A stretch of DNA of 64,000 nucleotides from Anatilimnocola floriformis (GTDB lineage: Bacteria; Planctomycetota; Planctomycetia; Pirellulales; Pirellulaceae): positions 2,542,001 to 2,606,000 of the forward strand of contig NZ_JAMLFW010000001.1 in the NCBI RefSeq assembly GCF_024256385.1. Reading direction: 5' to 3'. This document shows positions 7,536 through 15,150 of the stretch, piece by piece. A program made the position numbers and the translations under genes. How positions within the stretch are numbered: position 1 is the first letter of the stretch; each line of letters begins with the position of its first letter. Under the pieces are notes generated by a model. The model did no database searches and was not told where the DNA came from. It saw only the letters and a list, made by a program, of their open reading frames with translations.

Positions 7536-7724
7536 ATGAATCTCAAACGAAAGAACACGAAGGTGGCTACTGATCGAGGCCTCAAGTGTCATCAATGCGA
7601 CAGTCGAAAATTCCGCGTTGTCTACACTCGTGCGGCTCGCGGGGGGAAGCTAGTCCGCCGGCGCCAGTGTCTGAAGTGCGGTGAACGATTGACAACCTGG
7701 GAGCGAGCCATCGGCGTGCAATAG
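7536..7724 (+). CDS. Stand-alone NrdR-like zinc-ribbon protein
   Basis: A 62-residue protein with CHQC (Cys18, Cys21) and CLKC (Cys45, Cys48) framed by RRRQCLKCGERLTTWER, the pattern of the zinc ribbon of the regulator NrdR. The ATP-cone domain that NrdR needs for nucleotide sensing is absent, so this is only the DNA-binding half. I chose the ATG at 7536 because the open frame upstream of it runs through the palindrome; an AGGG lies 12 bases before it. It is probably a small transcription regulator of the element. It stands 23 bases before the DruA-like gene. Confidence 0.7.
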   Translation: MNLKRKNTKVATDRGLKCHQCDSRKFRVVYTRAARGGKLVRRRQCLKCGERLTTWERAIGVQ

Positions 7725-7747
7725 GCTACGACGATTGTTCTGATTCT

Positions 7748-8860
7748 ATGGGCAAAATTACTCAAACTTGTCCGCTAATGGACTCACACGTCGCTCGCAC
7801 GACTTGTAGACGGGAAGTGATGGCGCTAGGATTCAATGAATTACAAGTGATGGATGGTGCTCACAGGGACAAGGACTGGTCCGCTCGCTTCCGCCCTCAT
7901 TCTTCGCAACCAAATGCCGTGGTCCATGATTCGCTTCAGCCTAAGAAGCTGACTAAAAGCAAGTCTCTCGCCAACCGCGTTCGCACTCAGGGCTTTCGCG
8001 CACGTGGACGTTTCTTCACGCCGAAGCAAATTGAAAATATTGTCGGAATAGTCAATCGCTACTCCGTTGAAGGTCGAACTCGAATCTCGGAGCGAGTGTG
8101 CCGTAATCTTCGATGGAGACAGCGTAACGGCCTGCTCAAGGACATGGCTTGTCGAGAAGTTCTGCGGAAGCTTGATTCGCTGGGCGTGATCTCTTTGCCG
8201 GCCCAGAAGTGGGGCGGCGCTAAATGGCTGCAATATTCGCTTGAGACCACTGGAGCAACCTCGAATGACGTAATCACTACTGTCACATTCAGCAAAATCA
8301 CAATCGTTCGAGTAGACTCAAAAGGGCACCCACTTGCTCCAACGTGGAATTCCCTCGTCGACGAGCACCACTATCTACACTCGTCACGAATTGTTGGGCG
8401 ACAACTCAAGTACATCGCAACATACGAAGGGGCTCCGATCGCATGCTTAGGATGGGGCGACTGTGCGTGGGCTCAAAGTTCGAGAGATTCGTGGATCGGA
8501 TGGAACGCAAGCCAGCGAATGCGAAATCGTCACTTAGTGATCAATAATTCCCGCTTTCTGATTCTTCCCTGGATAAAAGTTCCGAATCTCGCATCTTGGG
8601 TAATCGCAGCTTGCAGTAACCTCGCTGTTCGCGACTGGGCCGAACAGTACGCCATCACGCCAGCGCTCCTTGAGACCTTCGTCGACTCAGAACGTTTTCT
8701 GGGAACTTGTTATCGCGCCGCAAATTGGCAGCAAATTGGCGTGACTGCAGGCTATGCAAAGGTCGGTAACTCGCACCATAATTCTCAATCCCCGAAACTC
8801 GTCTTCGCATATCCGACGACACGCCGGTTCCGGGATCTCCTTAGGGGGCGACGAAAGTGA
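7748..8860 (+). CDS. DruA-like protein (DUF4338)
   Basis: A 370-residue protein. Residues about 90-150 (FTPKQIENIVGIVNRYSVEG, then SERVCRNLRWRQRNGLLKDM and ACREVLRKLDSLGVI) and 195-340 (LVDEHHYLHSSRIVGRQLKY, GWNASQRMRNRHLVINNSRF, LILPWIKVPNLASWV, CYRAANWQQIGVTAGYAK) are the full signature of DUF4338, the domain of DruA from the Druantia anti-phage system. The domain's biochemistry is not settled, to my knowledge, and copies also occur outside Druantia. The first 70 residues are not conserved. The ATG at 7820 has a better ribosome site (GGGAAGTG) and may be the true start. The next gene's GTG overlaps this stop in a GTGA. Druantia's large helicase DruE is not here, so this is not a standard Druantia locus. 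Confidence 0.85.
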   Translation: MGKITQTCPLMDSHVARTTCRREVMALGFNELQVMDGAHRDKDWSARFRPHSSQPNAVVHDSLQPKKLTKSKSLANRVRTQGFRARGRFFTPKQIENIVGIVNRYSVEGRTRISERVCRNLRWRQRNGLLKDMACREVLRKLDSLGVISLPAQKWGGAKWLQYSLETTGATSNDVITTVTFSKITIVRVDSKGHPLAPTWNSLVDEHHYLHSSRIVGRQLKYIATYEGAPIACLGWGDCAWAQSSRDSWIGWNASQRMRNRHLVINNSRFLILPWIKVPNLASWVIAACSNLAVRDWAEQYAITPALLETFVDSERFLGTCYRAANWQQIGVTAGYAKVGNSHHNSQSPKLVFAYPTTRRFRDLLRGRRK

Positions 8861-11658
8861 CTTCTGAGCAATTCTACGAAAGCCAAGTTGGGCAGAAGTT
8901 TGCTGGCTATACGTTGGATTGCATTCTAGATAACGACGAAGGATCGCACTGGTACGACTCACACGCGGACAATGGCGAGCGAGTGATCGTATATATATCT
9001 GCAGACAATGCAGCAAGGGATCGGCGTCGCGCGGGCCTCCACGGATTTCGAACAAGCATCGACGGTCGCCATCCCCTGAATGATTCACCAGTTTTCGCAT
9101 CAATCGGGGACCATCGCCGAATGATGCCGAAGCAGCTTCGAGAAACGCTACGGAATCCGGACACGCGACCACCAAACATCGCAGGATACGAAATTGAATG
9201 CGTGTTGGGCCACGGTTACAAGGGCATCACCTTTCGAGTTCGTCAAACGCACGGACCAAAAACTCCGTACGCGCTAAAATTGACAATTGCAGAAGAATAC
9301 ACTGATAAGACGTTTCTTCCTGAAGTCGACTCGATGGCTGAGTTAGCGCTCGCGGATCGAGACCATTTTCCGCAAATCCACCATTGCGATTACTTTGACT
9401 TTGTCTGCGATGGAGTACTTCATCGGCTCGTCTACTTTATAGAAGAATTTGTGAAAGGAAGCACACTTGAGGGCATTCTCAGAACCTCTCCGGAGTCCTT
9501 GAACGCGACGTTTCTGTATAACTACACCAGCGAGATGTTGTCAGCCCTTGCCACAATGCAAGCGTGCAAACTTATGCACGATGACTTGCACGCTGGAAAC
9601 GTCATCCTAATTGACCGCAGCCCAAGGCGCCCGATACTCATTGACTTCGGATCGGTAAAGGCGCGCGGTGTCACGAAAAAGTCGAGAGACGACATTAGGA
9701 ATTTGGCGTCGCACATTGCCGCAATTGCGAATGCGATTCAGCAATACACGCCAGTGCGTACATCCCAGGAGGACCGCATCCTTCTTGCGTGTGAATCACT
9801 TCTTGCGTTTATGTCGGACGATGATCCGATGCGGCGTCCAGACGATGCACACGACCTTGAAGAGAGATTCGCTAGTTTTTTTAGCCTCGGCAGTCTCCAG
9901 CAAGTGCTGAAACACCCTTTCGACTTTGGGAATGCCGAGGAGGTCATGGACAACAGCCTTCTCTACAGCCTATCGGCCAAGTCGTTTCCTTGGCGAGCTC
10001 AAATGGAGGCAAGCTCGCATTTGCTCGTAATCGGCCCCCGGGGTTCAGGCAAGACGACTGTGTTTAGGTCGATGTCATTCAAATGCTTATCGGACGCGAA
10101 GCTGTTTGAAGACGCAATTAGTCGGACATATGTCGGTCTCTACATTTCATGTAACAGGGAGTTTCGGCAACGCTTCAGCGCAATTGATCCAGAACTGTTG
10201 ACCCGTCGACAGGATGACATCCGGCACTATTTACACTTGGTCATTCTGAGAGAATTTGTAACAACACTGGGTGTGTGCAATATCAATGGAAACCTCCTCG
10301 AAGCCGAAACGTCCGCGCTCCGCGAGTTCATCAGATCGCATACTATGCTGCTTAATGCAGTCCCGCCCGACGCTTCTCCAGAAATCGGCGCGATCGAAGC
10401 AATAGTTACGAGAGAGGTCAGTCGATGCCGGATGGCGCTGTGGAATGACCAAGATATCGAGGGCTTAACTTCCCAAGGTTTTATAGCTGACTTAGCTGCA
10501 TTTGCCACAAAGAGTATCGGCGCTTTCCTCGGAAAGACTCTCTATTTGTTTGTCGATGACTACACGGAAGGAAAGGTTCCAAAGGAGGCGCAACGCGCTC
10601 TAAACCACATTCTCTTCGTGCCGAATTCTTCCTACAAGTGCAAGATTTCATCCGAAGTATTCGGAGTGGCGCTCGACGAAACTTACGGCAATTTTCTCAC
10701 TCAGGATCGTGATTATAAAGAATGGAATCTTGGCACAGAGTACTGTGTAAACCTTCCGACAATCGACCAAAAGTCGTTCCTGAAAGAAATCGTCGATAAT
10801 CGATTGCGGCTTTGTAACTATTCCGGCCGCGTCGACACAGTGATCGGCAATTCAAAATATGCTGGTGGAACGCTTGCGCGAACTTTGAAACGCGAAGCGG
10901 AAATCCGCAGGGAGAAGAAGCGAGCCAAGAAACCAGGACCGCAGGAACTCGTGGACCGGATGGTTCAGCGAGAAGTGGAAGATGAGGGCTTCGTGGCTGA
11001 ATATCACGGCTGGGATACCATCTGCGATCTCTGCACAGGCGACGTAAGCAACATTCTAGAGTTGCTTAACCGTATGTATGAAGAATGTGGTGTTAAGTCT
11101 GATACGGAAGGCCGTATCACACCACAGCAGCAAAGTTCAGTCATTGAGGGATATTCGCGACAGTACATCTCGAAGATAAAAGGAATCCCTGTATTTGGCG
11201 AGCGACTGTTCGCGATTGTTGACGCTTTTGGAAATATGGCGCGGCAGCTTCTTCAGGAACACCCAGGTATCGACCGCGGTCCAAATCGCAAAGATCCTTA
11301 TCAAGTGCTTCGGATCGAGCTGGATGAGGCGGGTAATGTCGATCCTGAAAGTGACAGCGGCAGGATCTGGAAATTATTGCAACGATATTGCATCTTTATC
11401 GACGCCGAAGAAGGTCGGTCGAGGAGAAATACTCTCTCAAGCAGAGTGCTCTTGCGGCGGATTTTTTGTCCTGTGTTTCGAATGTCGTTAACCAACAGTG
11501 AGAGCTGGACAATTTCTCGGCAAAAGTGGGAAGCCTTCTGCAACGACCCTAAGCGTCGTGCCGAGGCTTTCGTGGGCGGTGTTTTGGAAAGCACTTCAAC
11601 TTCAGATCGCCCACAGCAAACATTCGGCTTTTTGAGTCAAGGTCTAACCAATGACTGA
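8857..11658 (+). CDS. Protein kinase - P-loop ATPase fusion protein
   Basis: A 933-residue soluble protein. A Hanks-type kinase domain covers about residues 108-345: Gly-loop GHGYKG (118-123), Lys141 in YALKL, catalytic loop HDDLHAGN (241-248) and DFG (263-265). All catalytic residues are present. Residues 12-30 (GQKFAGYTLDCILDNDEGS) echo the kinase start (IAGYEIECVLGHG), perhaps a vestigial second lobe. A P-loop ATPase follows: Walker A GPRGSGKT (393-400) and Walker B TLYLFVDDYT (561-570), like the ORC/CDC6-related or STAND ATPases of defence loci. The last 300 residues are helical and unrecognised. Starting with GTG, it overlaps both neighbours (4 and 8 bases). It may sense infection and signal by phosphorylation, which is inferred. 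The stretch 10081-10140 has 28 G/C of 60, against 39 of 60 at 30601-30660, hinting at acquired DNA. Confidence 0.8.
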   Translation: MTSEQFYESQVGQKFAGYTLDCILDNDEGSHWYDSHADNGERVIVYISADNAARDRRRAGLHGFRTSIDGRHPLNDSPVFASIGDHRRMMPKQLRETLRNPDTRPPNIAGYEIECVLGHGYKGITFRVRQTHGPKTPYALKLTIAEEYTDKTFLPEVDSMAELALADRDHFPQIHHCDYFDFVCDGVLHRLVYFIEEFVKGSTLEGILRTSPESLNATFLYNYTSEMLSALATMQACKLMHDDLHAGNVILIDRSPRRPILIDFGSVKARGVTKKSRDDIRNLASHIAAIANAIQQYTPVRTSQEDRILLACESLLAFMSDDDPMRRPDDAHDLEERFASFFSLGSLQQVLKHPFDFGNAEEVMDNSLLYSLSAKSFPWRAQMEASSHLLVIGPRGSGKTTVFRSMSFKCLSDAKLFEDAISRTYVGLYISCNREFRQRFSAIDPELLTRRQDDIRHYLHLVILREFVTTLGVCNINGNLLEAETSALREFIRSHTMLLNAVPPDASPEIGAIEAIVTREVSRCRMALWNDQDIEGLTSQGFIADLAAFATKSIGAFLGKTLYLFVDDYTEGKVPKEAQRALNHILFVPNSSYKCKISSEVFGVALDETYGNFLTQDRDYKEWNLGTEYCVNLPTIDQKSFLKEIVDNRLRLCNYSGRVDTVIGNSKYAGGTLARTLKREAEIRREKKRAKKPGPQELVDRMVQREVEDEGFVAEYHGWDTICDLCTGDVSNILELLNRMYEECGVKSDTEGRITPQQQSSVIEGYSRQYISKIKGIPVFGERLFAIVDAFGNMARQLLQEHPGIDRGPNRKDPYQVLRIELDEAGNVDPESDSGRIWKLLQRYCIFIDAEEGRSRRNTLSSRVLLRRIFCPVFRMSLTNSESWTISRQKWEAFCNDPKRRAEAFVGGVLESTSTSDRPQQTFGFLSQGLTND

Positions 11659-12766
11659 CCAATTTGAGAAGTCGTTCCCTCAATTGATTCGAACACTGCC
11701 CCAGCCGCAGCGTCTCAACGAGTGTCCACCTAGCAAGGCAATTAGCTGTTTGGTTGCCATAGCTGGTTTTGAGCCGCGATGCTACGCTGCCACTGAGGTC
11801 CTGGCCAACGGAAATTGGCGTGCATCAAAGGGGGTGTGTGTCTGCTACTGCAACAGTAAGACGCGGTTGCCAAATGGTAAGTACAAGGACAGGCTGCTTG
11901 GCCATATGCGGACGGTGTTAGGTGGAAACGAACCATCCATTCTTGAGCATGACGATCACCTTTTAGAGAGAGATTTCGGAACTGCGATCTTGAATGAACT
12001 GCTTTCTCAAGGCATTGATGTCCGTGATCCTGCTACGCATATAGTTGTTGACATTACAGTTGGAAGTTCACGGCTGCTACTCGAAGGTTTGCACGCGTTA
12101 TTTTCAAGCTCCGCATCGGTGACTGTCGTTTACAGCGAAGCTTCCCAATATCGTCCTTATTTTAACGAGTATTTGGAGAATGCTGAAGAGCGTCGTTTGC
12201 ACACACTTGAACCCCCCGAATTCCTAACTCTTGGAGTTGAAAGTGTGGAGGTGTTAAGGCGAATACCAGGGCAGAATGCAGATGCGAGGCCTGCGTATCT
12301 GATTATGTTTCCGTCATTTGCTTACACGAGATCGAGCGCTGTACTTCAGGAGCTTGCCCCAAGTCGAGTGCAGTGGATTTTCGGTATTCCTCACCTTGTG
12401 GAGAACCGCTGGAGGCTTGATGCGCAGCGTGAGTACCACCATGGATTAATGGAGAGGGCCCATCGGCAGTGTTTGGTGAGTACTTTCGATTATCGGGAGA
12501 CACTAGAGGTGCTCGAGAACATATTTCGAAAGCGACGCTTAGACTACGGTGTTTTTGTCGCATCGCTCGGGAGCAAGATGCAAAAGGTCGGGCAGGTTCT
12601 GTTTCACTTGCTGAGGCCAGAGGCCGCCGCAGTGGTCTCCATTCCGAGAACTTGGGATCCCGAGCGATTCAGCAGCGATGAGTCGAAGGAGGTGTATTCT
12701 GTTAGCTTCGGACAGTGCTCCGCTATACGTGAATCGCTATGGAAAACAAGACAGCTGCGGCTTTGA
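11651..12766 (+). CDS. Unrecognised partner protein of the kinase-ATPase (possible effector)
   Basis: A 371-residue soluble protein that overlaps the kinase-ATPase gene by eight bases. I cannot assign a family. Alternating strands and helices suggest a Rossmann-like fold: AISCLVAIAGFEPRCYAA (about 30-47), then HIVVDITVGSSRLLLEGL, SASVTVVYSEAS, AYLIMFPSFAY, RVQWIFGIPHLVENRW and DYGVFVASLGSKMQKVGQ. The GFEPRC motif at 39-44 and the strand VVDITVGSSRLL remind me of uncharacterised proteins encoded beside NTPases in defence islands, but I cannot name a described family. There is no signal peptide or membrane helix. Tight coupling implies it works with the ATPase, as sensor or effector. The stop at 12764-12766 is followed by 273 bases without a gene. 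Confidence 0.7.
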   Translation: MTDQFEKSFPQLIRTLPQPQRLNECPPSKAISCLVAIAGFEPRCYAATEVLANGNWRASKGVCVCYCNSKTRLPNGKYKDRLLGHMRTVLGGNEPSILEHDDHLLERDFGTAILNELLSQGIDVRDPATHIVVDITVGSSRLLLEGLHALFSSSASVTVVYSEASQYRPYFNEYLENAEERRLHTLEPPEFLTLGVESVEVLRRIPGQNADARPAYLIMFPSFAYTRSSAVLQELAPSRVQWIFGIPHLVENRWRLDAQREYHHGLMERAHRQCLVSTFDYRETLEVLENIFRKRRLDYGVFVASLGSKMQKVGQVLFHLLRPEAAAVVSIPRTWDPERFSSDESKEVYSVSFGQCSAIRESLWKTRQLRL

Positions 12767-13039
12767 GCGAATTCGGTTTCAAGTTCTAGTTGCGTAATAA
12801 TTCGCTGCCATTTCTCGAATGTCACTTGCTACTCGAGTTCCGTCGCATACAGAATGGGTACTGCCGTCCATAGCGACTGCCGGTTTCTCGACACCGCTGC
12901 GGACACCAAGAATATAGCCGGTCCGGCGCGGCGAAATTGATAACAGCGTTTGGCCATGATTTTCCGAAGCGATGATCCGGCAATCGCGCTGCGTATCGAA
13001 ATCCTGCTAATGAATGCTTGAACGGGACCACACACGCAC

Positions 13040-13261
13040 ATGGAACCGAAACCCGAAGCGCCAGCCAAACAACCGACTTGTCAGATCATCGACTGGTACT
13101 CGGAAGGAGAAACTCGTGTCCTAAGCGTCGATGGCGTCGAAGTTCGAATTCGGTTTGTCGGGCGTAAGGGACGACGCGGGCGTATCCTGGTAGAGGCACC
13201 TGCGGGTGCATTGTTTGACGTGGTAGTTCAGGCACGCGATGCAGCAGAGCACCTAGCCTAG
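13040..13261 (+). CDS. CsrA-like small protein
   Basis: A 73-residue protein. Its core, TRVLSVDGVEVRIRFVGRKG followed by RRGRILVEAPAG, follows the beta-strand pattern of the carbon storage regulator CsrA: a short strand, a V/I-rich strand, then a strand ending in APxx. The usual MLVLTRK start is replaced by a longer, Pro/Lys-rich N-terminus. CsrA proteins bind GGA motifs in mRNA leaders, but whether this divergent version binds RNA is unknown. It stands alone, with no gene close on the same strand. The assignment is by pattern only. Confidence 0.5.
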   Translation: MEPKPEAPAKQPTCQIIDWYSEGETRVLSVDGVEVRIRFVGRKGRRGRILVEAPAGALFDVVVQARDAAEHLA

Positions 13262-13411
13262 CAAAATAGCTGCTCAGGGAGCGAACCGTCGTCGGCCATG
13301 AGCTGATTGCAGTACGGATAGAGGAATCCACCGCGCGATCGACTCTTCGGTAGGAATGACAATAGCTTCAGATAGGTAATACCATAAAAGGTCAGCGCAA
13401 TGGTCGACGAG

Positions 13412-13463
13412 TTCTCTGGTCCGTCAATCCACCGCCTGGGCTTTCCGGGCCGCACTCCGCATC
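13412..13463. repeat. 52-bp direct repeat, copy A
   Basis: This stretch matches 14383-14434 in the same orientation with seven mismatches in 52 bases; the last 19 bases (CCGGGCCGCACTCCGCATC) are identical. On the minus strand it begins with a start codon and reads MRSAARKAQAVD, then a TGA, while copy B stays open at that point. Copy A is therefore probably a decayed copy of a short gene start rather than a neutral repeat. Confidence 0.75.
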
Positions 13464-13547
13464 ATTAGCTCTCAGAAAACGGAAGTTCCCGTATCCAGTT
13501 GACCGGCACGGGCACGACCATCTTGCGGCTGTCGCTGCGTGAACGGA

Positions 13548-13790
13548 CTAAGAAATCACTGGTTCGTGCTGCCAGTTCTCAAAGACATCTTCCGAGTTCT
13601 TAGTTAAATGAACTTGGCGATCTACTCGCCCCACCCATCCGACCGGAATGTAGTGGTGTTCTTTGCTGGCTTCCGGATCGTTTTTAGTCAACTTGATCCT
13701 GTCTCCATCAACTTGATCGACTACGCCAACATGTTTTCCGCATGAGGCAATCACTTCCATGTGCTCGCGGATTTCCGATGTTTTCGCCAT
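13548..13790 (-). CDS. DUF2171 family protein
   Basis: An 80-residue protein with the classical DUF2171 text: IREHMEVIASCGKHVGVVDQ, then DGDRIKLTKNDPEASKEHHY, IPVGWVGRVDRQVHL and a final NWQ. Members are short stand-alone beta-barrel-like proteins related to PRC-barrel domains; their function is unknown and some seem linked to stress. A GGAG-like purine stretch precedes the ATG. It faces away from the monooxygenase gene downstream of its start. Its length is that of the family. Confidence 0.85.
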   Translation of the reverse strand: MAKTSEIREHMEVIASCGKHVGVVDQVDGDRIKLTKNDPEASKEHHYIPVGWVGRVDRQVHLTKNSEDVFENWQHEPVIS

Positions 13791-14019
13791 GACTGGTTCT
13801 CTTTCTCCGGTTGTTCTTAAATCGCGTCACGCACCGATAGTGCAGCTGTCGCGCCGTTTCGGGCACAACAACCGTCAGAGCAGCAGGACGGCGGCGATTT
13901 AAGGGGTGCGTCAGTGTGCTCGTGGTCATCGGCACCAGCGATGTGCGAGCCCAGTAGGAAAAGCAAACTGCTACGATGCACACTCTTAACACGAATCACC
14001 CAGAACTCAGGAACAGAAA

Positions 14020-14304
14020 ATGATCACCGTTGGCATGAACTACCACGTGCTCCCCGGCAAGCAATCGGACTTCGAGAATAAGTTCGCCGCCGTGCTCGAC
14101 GCGTTGCGAAAGGCAGAGGGGCACACGAACTCCACGCTGTGGAAAGATGTTAGCGACGACGCCTCTTACCTCATCACGAGCGAATGGTCGGATGAGCAGG
14201 CGTTCGTGACCTTCATCCATAGCGCGGCATTTAAGGAAGTGACGACCTGGGGAAAAGAACAGATTCTATCGGGCCGTCCGCAGCACAAGATCTACAAGCA
14301 CTAA
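14020..14304 (+). CDS. Antibiotic biosynthesis monooxygenase (ABM) family protein
   Basis: A 94-residue protein. It starts MITVGMNYHVLPGKQSDFEN and continues through GHTNSTLWKDVSDDASYLIT and SEWSDEQAFVTFIHSAAFKE, the ferredoxin-like ABM fold with its characteristic ExW pattern. ABM proteins act as dimers in small-molecule oxidation or heme degradation. The substrate here cannot be told, since no pathway gene is adjacent. CAGGAACAG before the ATG is a fair ribosome site. The length is typical of a single-domain member. Confidence 0.85.
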   Translation: MITVGMNYHVLPGKQSDFENKFAAVLDALRKAEGHTNSTLWKDVSDDASYLITSEWSDEQAFVTFIHSAAFKEVTTWGKEQILSGRPQHKIYKH

Positions 14305-14310
14305 CCCGAC

Positions 14311-14433
14311 CTACCGAGAGCTAAATTCATTTTCAGTTCGAGGGCGATTCGCTATAATCTCAACATCACAGCGATAGGCTAGTTTTCTGGTCAGCCTATC
14401 CGCCGCCTGGGCTACCCGGGCCGCACTCCGCAT
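14311..14433 (-). CDS. 40-aa small ORF beside the ParB fragment
   Basis: The minus strand has an ATG (14431-14433) opening a 40-codon frame, MRSAARVAQAADRLTRKLAY and so on, that ends at 14311. The same protein start appears in copy A of the direct repeat (13412-13463), where differences keep several residues (MRSAAR-x-AQA-x-D, TR-x-L) but include a stop. Conservation at the residue level argues for a true coding family. No function is known. It is divergent from the ParB-methylase fragment. Confidence 0.35.
   Translation of the reverse strand: MRSAARVAQAADRLTRKLAYRCDVEIIANRPRTENEFSSR
14330..14358 (+). promoter_or_regulatory. Candidate sigma-70 promoter before the ParB fragment
   Basis: TATAAT stands at 14353-14358 with TTTTCA (four of six -35 matches) 17 bases upstream at 14330-14335. 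It reads toward the ParB-like gene at 14474 and would give a leader of about 110 bases that contains repeat copy B. The -10 is perfect; the -35 is weak. Confidence 0.4.
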
Positions 14434-14434
14434 C
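14383..14434. repeat. 52-bp direct repeat, copy B
   Basis: This is the second copy of the 52-base sequence at 13412-13463, with seven differences. It encodes the start of the 40-aa minus-strand ORF and lies 40 bases upstream of the ParB-methylase fragment. The interval between the copies holds the DUF2171 and ABM genes, which may have been inserted between, or caught by duplication of, the same ancestral junction. Confidence 0.75.
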
Positions 14435-14473
14435 TCGGAGCAACCAGCACAGTAACTGTGCGGATGCTCCGTC

Positions 14474-15022
14474 ATGCAAATCGAAACCTGGCCCATCGAC
14501 CGGGTCAAACCGTACCCAAACAACCCACGCGTCAACAAAGACGCCGTCGCCGCAGTCGCTGTCTCGCTGAAGGAGTTCGGCTGGCGACAGCCCATCGTTG
14601 TCGATTCGGACGGTGTGATCATCGTCGGGCACACGCGCTGGAAGGCAGCGAAACAACTCGGGTTCGACCAGGTGCCGATTCACGTCGCCACTGATCTTAC
14701 GCCCGAGCAGATCAAGGCCTACCGCATCGCTGATAATCAGACAGCGACCATCGCCGAGTGGGACAAGCAACTGCTCCCGATCGAACTCGCCGATCTCAAG
14801 GCGATGAACTACGACCTCGGTCTGCTCGGGTTCGAACCAGACGAGTTACAGAAGTGGATGGGCGCCGAAGCAGCTGAAGGTCTCTGCGATCCGGACGAAG
14901 TGCCCGCGCCGCCTGACGCGGCGGTGACGCAGGCTGGTAATCTCTGGACCCTTGGCAATCATCGCCTCTTGTGTGGCGACAGTAGTCAGCCCGATCAGCT
15001 TGACCGGCTGATCAACGGTGCG
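14474..15022 (+). pseudogene. Truncated ParB-nuclease / DNA methylase
   Basis: The frame opens with a complete ParB-type nuclease domain: PIDRVKPYPNNPRVNKDAVA, SLKEFGWRQPIVVD, GHTRWKAAKQLG, then AYRIADNQTA. It runs into the start of an N4/N6-adenine or cytosine methylase, visible as NLWTLGNHRLLCGDSSQPDQ. Intact relatives continue with the catalytic DPPY motif and about 200 further residues. Here the match ends near 15020 and the frame then runs antisense through a transposase fragment to a stop at 15136. The methylase part is thus lost, and a short ParB-like protein with a foreign tail could still be made. Such genes belong to phages and integrative elements. Confidence 0.8.
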
Positions 15023-15023
15023 G

Positions 15024-15150
15024 AGATGCGTTGCGGCAACCTCGAACGTAGGATCTCGTTCTCGACCTTCAGGTACTTCACCTGGCGGGCCAGCTCTTTC
15101 TGCGTAGCGCCGGCGATCACGAGCCAGAGAGACTGAAAAACGTTGACCAT
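15024..15150 (-). pseudogene. N-terminal fragment of an IS transposase
   Basis: From an ATG at 15148-15150 the minus strand reads MVNVFQSLWLVIAGATQKEL, then ARQVKYLKVENEILRSRLPQ. This is the start of an integrase-core (IS3/IS481-like) transposase I know from planctomycetes, whose members continue LPxRIxxTPxER into a DDE domain. Here the homology stops at about 15025, where the ParB-methylase fragment begins, so both genes end at one junction. The element is dead; only about 42 of 300 or more residues remain. Confidence 0.65.

Noticed and set aside
7748-8860. Standard Druantia locus
   Set aside because: Only the DruA-like part is present; no DruE helicase or other Druantia gene is within reach.
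13412-14434. attL/attR pair of a small insertion
   Set aside because: The repeats carry a conserved minus-strand protein start and several differences, and no integrase lies between them.
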